From assembly GCF_010389155.1 (NCBI RefSeq), contig NC_057763.1:36066645-36130644 (forward strand): 64,000 nt of DNA, written 5' to 3'. This DNA comes from Erigeron canadensis. Lineage: Eukaryota > Streptophyta > Magnoliopsida > Asterales > Asteraceae. The translations under genes and the position numbers were made by a program. The notes under the pieces are model-generated. The model made no database searches. It was not told the DNA's origin and saw only the letters and a program-made list of their open reading frames with translations. Positions 56,601 to 64,000 of the stretch are shown in pieces (the stretch's first letter is position 1; each line of letters begins with the position of its first letter).

Positions 56601-57905
56601 CTTGAAACAGGACCTTAGTTCGCCGATATTGCTAACTATCTTAGTTCAGGTGCAATTCCGGAAGATATGTCAAAGCAAGAACGGAGGAAACTTTTTACCG
56701 AGGCTAAACATTACTTTTGGGAAAATCCATTTTTGTTTAAAATTTGTGCAGATGGGATGATAAGGAGGTGTGTGGCAGATGATGAAACACGCCAGATTCT
56801 TGATGCTTGTCACCATGGGCCGACTGGTGGACATTATGGAGCGTCAGTCACCGGTAAGAAAGTTTATGATGCTGGTTTCTTTTGGCCCACCGTGTTCAAG
56901 GAAGCACAAACTTTGGTAGAGGTTTGTGATGTGTGTCAGCGACAAGGTAATATTTCCAAACGTGATGAAATGCCTCAAAACTTTATTCAGGTATGTGAAG
57001 TTTTTGATGTTTGGGGCATAGACTTTATGGGACCTTTTCTCCCATCGAATAGGAATTTGTATATTCTTGTTGCTGTTGATTATGTTTCAAAGTAGACCGA
57101 GGCGAAAACCTTGCCAACGAATGATGCGCGTGTTGTCATTCATTTCTTGAAAAAGCTTTTCTGTAGATTCGGAGTGCCCAAGGCCTTAATCAGTGACCGC
57201 GGAAGCCATTTCGCGAATCACCAACTCGCTAAGGTGCTAAAGAGGTACGGTGTTAATCACCGTTTTTCAACCTCATATCACCCCCAAACGAGTGGCCAAG
57301 TTGAAAACACGAATCGGGCATTAAAAAGAATTCTTGAGAAAACCGTAGGAGATAACCCAAAGTCTTGGTCCACCAAGCTTGATGATGCTCTATGGGCATT
57401 TAGGACCGCCTACAAGACACCGTTTGGGACTACCCCATTCCGGTTGCTTTATGGCAAGACTTGTTATCTTCCTATTGAAATTGAGCATAAGGCCTATTGG
57501 GCGCTCAGGAATTGTAACATGGACCTAGTTGAAGCCGGTGAGTTGAGATCGATGCAACTAAATGAACTAGATGAACTTAGGTTATATGCTTATGATAACT
57601 CGTTATTGTATAAGGAACGAATGAAAGTTTGGCACGACTGTAGGCTTAGGAAAAAGGATCTTAAAGTCGGTGATAAGGTCTAGTTGTTCCTTTCTAAGTA
57701 CAAGTTTAAACAACCCAAGTTGACATCTAGGTGGACCGGCCCTTTTGTGATAAAACATGTGTATCCGTCTGGTTATGTAGAATTGTTTAAATCGGATGGT
57801 ACCTCGTTTATTGTGAATGGTCACAGATTGAAGTTCTATCATCAAGAGGAAGAAAGTGTGGGAGTCGTCATCGACGAGCTTCCCTTTTTCGAAATGAAGC
57901 AATGA
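53690..57905 (+). pseudogene. Athila pol, one frame with four nonsense codons
   Basis: After a frameshift near 53688 one frame runs to 57905. A Q/N-rich linker with VNAITTRAG leads to the protease (LADLGASINLMPYSVYKKLS, about 54390). RT follows with VYIDYRKLNDATRKDHFPLP, YKRMPFGLCNAP and VFMDDFSVFG (active site). RNase H has FELMCDARDYALGAVLGQ. The integrase has an HHCC finger ([12 protein letters not shown] ... VCDVCQRQG) and core motifs [18 protein letters not shown] and TSYHPQTSGQVENTNRALKR. Stops are at 56415-56417 (TAA), 56616-56618 (TAG), 57093-57095 (TAG) and 57681-57683 (TAG). Otherwise the frame is uninterrupted. Confidence 0.92.
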
Positions 57906-58490
57906 TGAAGAACTTCGAGTCTAGCTAAAGACTCATAAATAAATTAAGCGCTTCGCGGGAGGCAACCCGTGTGTTTTGAATTTTTGTTTATTATTAAATT
58001 TTTAGCAATTTCAATGTTTCTAAGGTGATTATGTCGAGCAATGCAGGTCTGGAGCTTCGCTACGCGATCCGGTAAGTTTTTCATGGACGAAATTCAAGGT
58101 AAGTGTGTGTGTGGGGGGGGGGGGGGGTAACACTGCGACGCAGTTTTTAGACTTACATGATATGCGATGCAGTGTTACTACACTGCGAAGCAGAAAAATC
58201 CTCGACTAATAAGCGACTGCGACGCAGGTCTGGTGATGTAACGCAGTCCGAGTAATTGTTCAGAAATTCAAAAATCCAAAAAAAAAAAAAAAAAAACTGC
58301 AAAGCAGTCTATGACCTGCGACGCAGTTGGGTCCGAACTGGTCAAACAAATAAGAGGCTAGGGTTGTTTCACTTTTTACTTTTACCTTAAAATCTTCATC
58401 TCCTTTTTCTCTCAAGCTAAACCCTCAGATTTTTCACTTTTCTCTTCATAATTTCTTGGAGTACTTATTTCTTTTGCACACTAACTATCA
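57906..58490 (+). mobile_element. Athila spacer between pol and third ORF
   Basis: Noncoding. It holds a poly-G run (58113-58127), a poly-A run (58278-58296) and the first cluster of the CTGCG-N-CGCAG palindromes. The stretch GAGGCAACCCGTGTGTTT (57959 onward) occurs at the same place in many plant Athila-type elements, from memory. Confidence 0.6.
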
Positions 58491-58854
58491 TGACAAGATA
58501 TGGAAAGGTTAGTATCCTCTATTTAGCTTGTTTGTTTTGCATTATATAGATTTTCTCCCAGATTTGTGTCATGTTTGAATGAATTAGAACTCATGAATGG
58601 GTAGGGCTTTCTTGTGTCAAATTGTTAATTGATAGAATCCGTGAAGAGATTGGGAGTTTTGGTGTTCAATGGTTTGAAATCTTTTTGAAAGTATGTAGAT
58701 TATTTTTTTTCCTGATTAATCAAGAGTGCGACGCAGTGTGGGAACTGCGCCGCAGGTTATGTGTATAAGAGTGCGACGCAGTTATCAAACTGCGCCGCAG
58801 TATTTGATGCCGAGGTTCAGACTGCTTCGCAGTCCATAAAGACTGCGTCGCAGT
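58132..58854. repeat. Cluster of CTGCG-N-CGCAG palindromes, internal
   Basis: Copies at 58132-58144, 58162-58173, 58182-58193, 58216-58227, 58296-58308, 58315-58327, 58725-58737, 58744-58756, 58770-58782, 58789-58801, 58821-58833 and 58842-58854. The core is ACTGCGACGCAGT with variation mainly in the central bases (GAC, GCC, TTC, GTC, GAA, AAA). Many vary symmetrically so that the palindrome is kept. Confidence 0.9.
58491..58508 (+). CDS. Possible first coding exon of the Athila third ORF
   Basis: ATGACAAGATATGGAAAG is followed by GTTAGT, a good donor. The acceptor TTTTTGCAG ends at 58948, after which GCTCCCTCCACCAGTGGACG continues in frame as APSTSGRNPRRTGSS. A spliced start MTRYGK-APSTSG is plausible. 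Splicing is inferred from border sequences only. Confidence 0.45.
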
Positions 58855-58948
58855 TTGACCTTTTACAGACCTAACCCCCTATGGGACCATATGGTGAATA
58901 ATCTTTTCGGGTTTAAAAGTTTTGATGATTGCCATCTTTTTGCAGGCT

Positions 58949-60645
58949 CCCTCCACCAGTGGACGTAACCCTAGACGAACAGGTTCTTCTCACACAGGTG
59001 AGGAATCTTCAGGGCAGCTCAAGCCGCTGTGGCACCAGTCCCCGCTCTCTCTGAACACCAATGGCTCACTTGGCCAAGGGCTTCACAGGAACAGAAAGCC
59101 GCTTATAATGAGCGGTTGGAAAAATTCCTTCACAAGGACATCGAAGAGCCCAGGTATCTTCCTGATGATATGCTTGACATGTTGGTTATAAGAAGGGATA
59201 TTGAAGGATTTCTAAGACTGGTGGGTATGGAAAATGATGAGAATGGTAACCCTGTTGACCAAGAGTTCCGAATGTGGATAGACATTTTCGGAAATAGGGA
59301 AATGGTTTGTAAGGAATGGTGCTTGGAATTCTTTTCAACTATCAATGTTAGCACCATTGACAAGGTGAAAAATATTTTTGATGAGGAATGCATACATTTT
59401 CGCTGTGGAGGGAGAGATCGATCTTTAACCATAGTTGAATTTGGAATTGCTACCGGAATGTACACTAGGGAATTGGCAGAAAATAATCAATTGTTTAGGA
59501 AGGTCTTAAGAATGGGAGCTCGTACCGGGTTGGGATTCCCGGAGGGTAGTCAGAAGTCATACTATGCACAGATTTCTAGGGAGACTTGGAGTTTTAAATC
59601 GAGGGTGAACTCTATTAAGTCGCCTATTTTGAGGTTGTTTTTAAAAATGATTACATACTTGGTTGTCCAGCGATCCAATCAACGGGACAAGGTGTATTTG
59701 GAGGATATGTGGTTGTTGAGACTGTTTCATGAAGGTGCCCCGTATAGATTAGCTTGTGCTCCTTACGTGGTAGCAAAACATATGGGTACCCGAGGCATGA
59801 GGGATAGGAAGCTTGTGTGTGGCCATTATGTTACAAAATTAGTGAAATTTTTTGGTTGTGAAGGGGATCGAGCTAATATGGTGTTTAACTTCAATTGGAA
59901 ACCTATAAAGCCATTTGAGTAACCAGATTTGAAGCGTTTTGGGTTACTTAAACCTCAAACCAATAGAGGTTTTTACTCTTTGATTGATTTTGGTGATGCC
60001 GCCCCTGAGGGCGATGCAGGTGATGATGGTAAAGATACTGATGAAGAGATGGAGGAGGCAGCGGAGGAAGAACTAGTTAGACGCCCTAAACGTCGTGCCA
60101 CTTCCACTGCGGGAGCTTCTTCTTCTTCTGCTGTTCCTGCAGGTTTTGATTTCACCTCACTTCAGTCTGTTGTCGATCGGATGTTCGAATCTCAGCAATC
60201 GTTTCACACACGCATGGATAGTTTCAAAGAGCAGGTTTGGGGAGATATGACGATGATGGGGTCTGGGCTTGGTAGGGTGGTGTATGACTCGCGCCGTTAC
60301 CAACCCATGTGGGAGGCACAGCTGAGAGGGCAGGACTTTAGCCTACCCGCTGATCTTCCCGACTACCATCCACCTGCCATGTTTATCCCGCATCAGAGAG
60401 TCGATGGAGGTTTTTACTTTCCGCCTGAGCATGTAGTCGAGAAGCCTCCCCATCACGATCCAGGGGCATTAGGACCAGATATGCCGGTCCGATTTGGTTC
60501 TTATACAGGTACGTATGCTGGCATGGACGTGACCCGGGCGGGAGCTTCTGAGCAAACTTATGTAGAGCAGGTGGTTGGTTCTTTCTTCAACTATGGTAAC
60601 CTTCCTGGTTACCAACACTACCCACCTCACCCTCCACCACAGTGA
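58949..60645 (+). pseudogene. Athila third ORF (ATHILA-domain, env-position protein)
   Basis: A basic, serine-rich N-terminus (58949 on) shifts frame once near 59008-59015 into the main frame, which is open from 59029 to a TAA at 59920-59922 and then in the same frame to 60645. Core segments include MWIDIFGNREMVCKEWCLEF, CIHFRCGGRDRSLTIVEFGI and LVVQRSNQRDKVYLEDMWLL. The segment EFGIATGMYT and the CGGRxRSLTIxEFG block match the Athila ORF family (Pfam ATHILA, named from memory). A hydrophilic acidic/alanine tail follows (EGDAGDDGKDTDEEMEEAAE), then a proline/glycine/tyrosine-rich end. The role is unknown. No transmembrane segment is evident, so calling it envelope rests on position alone. Confidence 0.75.
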
Positions 60646-62908
60646 GTTTTTATGCAGGTTGCTGATTGAGATCTGTTGCTGTTTTTGATGGCTTGTATGA
60701 TTTGTTCGAACAATTTCATTCTCCGCACTTTTAATCTCGATTTGGTTGTTATGTATACACCCTACGGGGTGATGGGACATCGTACTTTATTCCCATTTCC
60801 GTAGCATAATTAGGTTGGAATGTTGCATGCTTAACATTTATATTATTATGTTCGCTTGTTTCTGTTCATGTGTGTTAGCAAGGGTGTCATTTACATATGC
60901 TGGCAGTAAGTTCAGCGCTCTTTATTCTTGTTGGCATCATTCGCGCATGGAACACCACATTTACCCGGCAAGTTTTCTTGTTCTTATTTTTTTATTATTA
61001 TTTTTTTTTAGCTTACTTTTCCCTATTTCCCTTATTTGGCTTAGTTTCTTGGACATTGAAGACATTGTCCAACTCAAGTGTGGTGGGGGGGGGGAGGTAA
61101 ATAGGAAAAGTTGGTTAATTTTTGAAGATTTTTACATGTTTGTCCTCGTAGTTAATTGCTTTTGTCACCTAATTATAGATATAATGAGCAATGTAACTAC
61201 ACCTTGGTAATATTTTTAATATGTGGAATGTGTTTTGACTGATTAATGTGGCATCCCTTCTGGATTAATAACATTGCTAGCATGCTTATAGCACCATAAT
61301 ACCAAAATTGTGAGATTGATTGATTCATTGTTAGATATGATAGGTGTTACAGTTTTGGAACTATTAGCCTTGTAAATTTGTCCCTCTCATAGGCTTTTGG
61401 ATTTATCCGGAAGTAAGGGTCTCTTTTAGAGCTCTGAACTATGATGTGCAAGTTTGAGGTTGGTTTTTCCATTTCTGGGATTTGCATTTGCTATGAGTGT
61501 GTCGGTGATTGCGTTGATTCTAGAACTTGTCCTTGTTGATCGTTCCGTTATTTTGCTATATGATGAAGAGGCAAATCTAGATTAAAACCTTTATTCTTTG
61601 TTTATTCACCCTTTGTTTAGTGAAAATTTGTTATGTGCATGTTTTGTAATGTGCTTAGTAGCTAACTACACTGGTTAGTGAACTACCCGTTGAAAACCCG
61701 TATGTTGCACTCACCTTTAGTGCAGGGAACAATAGAAAACATGTTGTCACTAGCCTGTTTTTTGTTATTAAATCCACCTAGAATTAAACCTTTCCTCGCC
61801 ATACTGATAGTCGAAATCCTGGTGGGTCATTGGTTGCCTTTGCTAGATTGGATGGTTTGGGTTTTGTCTTATTATGTCGGGACGGGATATTCTCATCTTA
61901 TGGGGATAGTTTGATTTCGTCATGGTTCTTGAATAAAGTCTGAATTGTTCATCTTAGCATCTTTTGAGATGATTTGTCACTGTTTCTTAAATTATGTAAG
62001 AGAATACCAATTAGGCAGAGTAGAAGTAGCTCACAAAAAAAAATGAATAAAAAGAATTTAAAAAAAAAAAAAAAAATAATATAAAAATGAAGAAAAATGA
62101 GCTTGGGCTGTCAGTTGGTATTTCTCCTTTTTGTCAAATCATTTTATGTAAGTTGGTTCGTTATTATAACCAACAAAGTGTTCTTAAATTGATATATTTG
62201 GTTAGAATTTTTGTAGTTGGCAAGTTTGTTTTAAGTCAACATTGGTTAGCTTTGGTTGATAAGTTGTTTGATTGTCATACACTACAATGGTGTCAGTTTT
62301 TTGATAGTTCTAGTGGGATTATGGTCTAGAGGACTTCTTGGGATGTGGACCGTTGGCAACTAATGACATGGGTTTGTTTTGGACTAGACTATATGTGAAA
62401 ATTTTGTTAAATGTTGTGTTAGTTCTTTGTTAACACCACGTGTCTACCCAAATTCCCATACCTTGTTTAAATGACCGTTTAGCCTTAAAATATTACAACC
62501 CGTAAAGTCCTCTTCTGATAGACGTTATAGGGCGCTTGCGCCTTGGCGACTTAGGAACGATCCATGTACAAGCCTATGGTTAAAAGATTATGCATCACGA
62601 CTTGGCTATTGAGTGATTATTCAAATATTCAACCCCAAAAGAAAGTTAGCTGGAGTAGGATAGGCGAGATATCACTTGTTCGTTTCATTTGTGCTTAGTC
62701 GTGTTATTGAGGCTTGTATATCAGTCAAATATTGTCAAACGTTCCGGTTTTCATTTAAGAGTAAAACTGCCTAACCATTTATTCTTATTTTTGATTATGG
62801 TTGAGCTTCTTTTTGATGACTGAAATGTGGTTCCATAATATACCAAGGTTTGATTTGTTTTAAGTCTGGATTTGCTTGAGGACAAGCAAAGCTTAAGTGT
62901 GGGGGGTT
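60646..62908 (+). mobile_element. Athila 3' untranslated region with two polypurine-like tracts
   Basis: Noncoding. CAACTCAAGTGTGGTGGGGG at 61070-61089 and CTTAAGTGTGGGGGGTT at 62892-62908 share the AAGTGTGGKGGG core. The second directly abuts the LTR and is the 3' polypurine tract. Preceding GAGGACAAGCAAAG (62878-62891) is typical of the family. A T/A-rich microsatellite region lies near 62036-62085. Confidence 0.8.
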
Positions 62909-64000
62909 TGATAGGTCATATTTTATGCCCATTTCCCATAGCTTAAAGTGGTTGTTTAGTGAGGTTTACGAGTAGTTTTCGTATACAGTTGGTGCGTTTA
63001 TGGTATTTGTCAGTGTTTCAGGTGGGAAAACAGGTACCTAAGCGATAACTTGAAGAAAACGAAGTTTCTGGAGCAAAACGAGTGCTTACGGACGTTTTAC
63101 GAAGCACATAATTGGAGATTAGAAGAAAGTCAAAGCTGGTCAAAATGGTCAACGCAAGTCAACAAAACACTGTGACGCAGTATGGGCATGCGTCGCAGTA
63201 TTTCAAGCCGAGGATGAAACTGCTTCGCAGCATAGGCAAACTGCGACGCAGTTTGTGTATATACGACAGAAGGCCAGTCAAGGGAAGTCAAAGTCAAGAA
63301 AAGTCAAAGAAGACACTGCGACGCAGTGTCATGCCGAATCTGCTGAATTTAGTCAGCATATAAATAGCTGCAATAAACATTCCAAAAACCTATCTTTCAC
63401 TTTCCAAACGATTTTAAGAGCTTTTTCTAGGGTTTATCTTATTTTTCATCATTGTGGAGGATCAAAGACTCGTTCGGAATCATTTCGTTATTCGTTTTTC
63501 AACCCTTTGCATTTGGTAACAATGAATTCTTTCGTTTTGATTTGTTATTTCATATCTAATATGAGTGGCTAATCGCCTTTTCAATCTTGATGGAGTGAGA
63601 CATTATGTAAGAATTGCACAATATTTATTAATTCAAGTGATTTTATTTAACGTTTCGTCGTGATCTTAATCTATTAATTCTTTGTCATTCAACTACTGGT
63701 TGCGGATAATTTGTGTTCATTGCTTAGTGACGACTAGGATTTGGGTATAAGTTATTTTGATTGCATAGTTAGAAGCAATTGGTTCTATGACGGGTACGGT
63801 AGAGGATAATCAATATTTGATAAGAATTAACGGGTTGACGGTTGGGTACAATCGATAGACGAAATTGTTATCTAAAATGACCAATACCATTGTTTAACTA
63901 GGGAAGTTATAAAAAGACGTCTCGGGGTACCGGTCTTAATAATGAAACTAGTTTATACAAGAGAATAAAATAGGTTGTTAACTTGACGGGTACGGGGTTG
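62909..64000 (+). mobile_element. 3' LTR of the Athila element, incomplete at window end
   Basis: Starts TGATAGGTCATATTTTATGC right after the polypurine tract. From 63876 it pairs with the 5' LTR at 51470 onward with few differences. About 390 bp of its 3' end lie beyond the window, giving an expected full LTR of roughly 1.48 kb. Confidence 0.92.
63169..63328. repeat. Cluster of CTGCG-N-CGCAG palindromes inside the LTR
   Basis: Copies at 63169-63181, 63188-63199, 63219-63230, 63240-63252 and 63316-63328. The order (TATTTnnnGCCGAGGnT…ACTGCTTCGCAG…ACTGCGNCGCAGTTTG) parallels 58799-58858. Confidence 0.9.

Larger units (their letters stand above)
51470..64000 (+). mobile_element. Athila-lineage Ty3-gypsy element
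   Basis: 12.5 kb or more: truncated 5' LTR, primer site, gag, pol (protease-RT-RNase H-integrase, one frame), an Athila-type third ORF, two polypurine-rich tracts and a 3' LTR running past the window. Lineage is indicated by the TTGGCGCCG primer site, the protease signature DLGASINLMPYSVY, the third ORF and the terminal CTTAAGTGTGGGGGGT tract. Six nonsense codons and two frameshifts make it non-functional. Confidence 0.93.

Noticed and set aside
58132..58854. Palindrome cluster as CRISPR repeats or a restriction-site array
   Set aside because: Irregular spacing, eukaryotic retrotransposon context and variable centres.
1..64000. tRNA or rRNA genes
   Set aside because: No cloverleaf with A and B boxes or conserved rRNA segment was recognised. 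Primer-site matches are short retrotransposon features only.

Overview
The window is plant nuclear DNA. It is AT-rich and packed with plant-specific retrotransposon lineages (Ty1-copia SIRE/Maximus, Ty3-gypsy Tat, Athila and a Tekay-like chromovirus, RTE- and L1-type LINEs, a TRIM, MITEs and Helitron-like ends). Putative genes carry introns with GT-AG borders. A eudicot is likely. Asteraceae is a guess I cannot prove from sequence alone.

1-18.8 kb: two arms of a large imperfect inverted repeat (about 361-5800 and 13650-18810) enclose a spacer of about 7.9 kb. Both arms carry the last exons of one unidentified gene at the outer edge, a Helitron-like 3' end, a TRIM insertion (full length on the left, solo LTR on the right, same target site) and, at the inner edge, the promoter side and first exon of a small gene. 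The two gene copies converge (5643-6587 plus, 13782-12320 minus). Their first exons are nearly identical. Their second exons have exactly the same length but only about 37% identical residues. After duplication the left arm gained an RTE LINE and the right arm a copia solo LTR and a 1.5 kb block. The spacer holds other coding-like fragments, an L1 fragment, a second solo LTR, a TA-nested MITE and a tandem duplication.

18.8-27.4 kb: a badly decayed chromovirus on the minus strand, then a Tat-lineage gypsy element on the minus strand. The Tat element lacks gag and is broken by a MITE with a 9-bp target duplication, a short deletion in RT, a frameshift and a nonsense codon.

27.4-48.6 kb: two SIRE-type copia elements on the minus strand, separated by a 100-N gap. 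Element B (27.4-35.65 kb) is decayed and lacks its 5' half. Element A (35.76-48.59 kb) has intact gag, a nearly intact pol and a heavily frameshifted envelope-like region. Both carry a coiled-coil envelope-like reading frame downstream of pol.

48.6-51.47 kb: unassigned sequence with a possible degenerate Helitron end. 51.47-64 kb: an Athila element on the plus strand with a 5'-truncated left LTR, gag, pol, an Athila-type third ORF and a right LTR running off the window. It has at least six in-frame nonsense codons and two frameshifts. A palindromic motif, CTGCG-N-CGCAG, is repeated about 17 times, both between pol and the third ORF and inside the LTR.

No tRNA, rRNA or CRISPR was seen. The only candidate host genes are the convergent small-gene pair, the outer exon fragments and a few decayed exons in the spacer.
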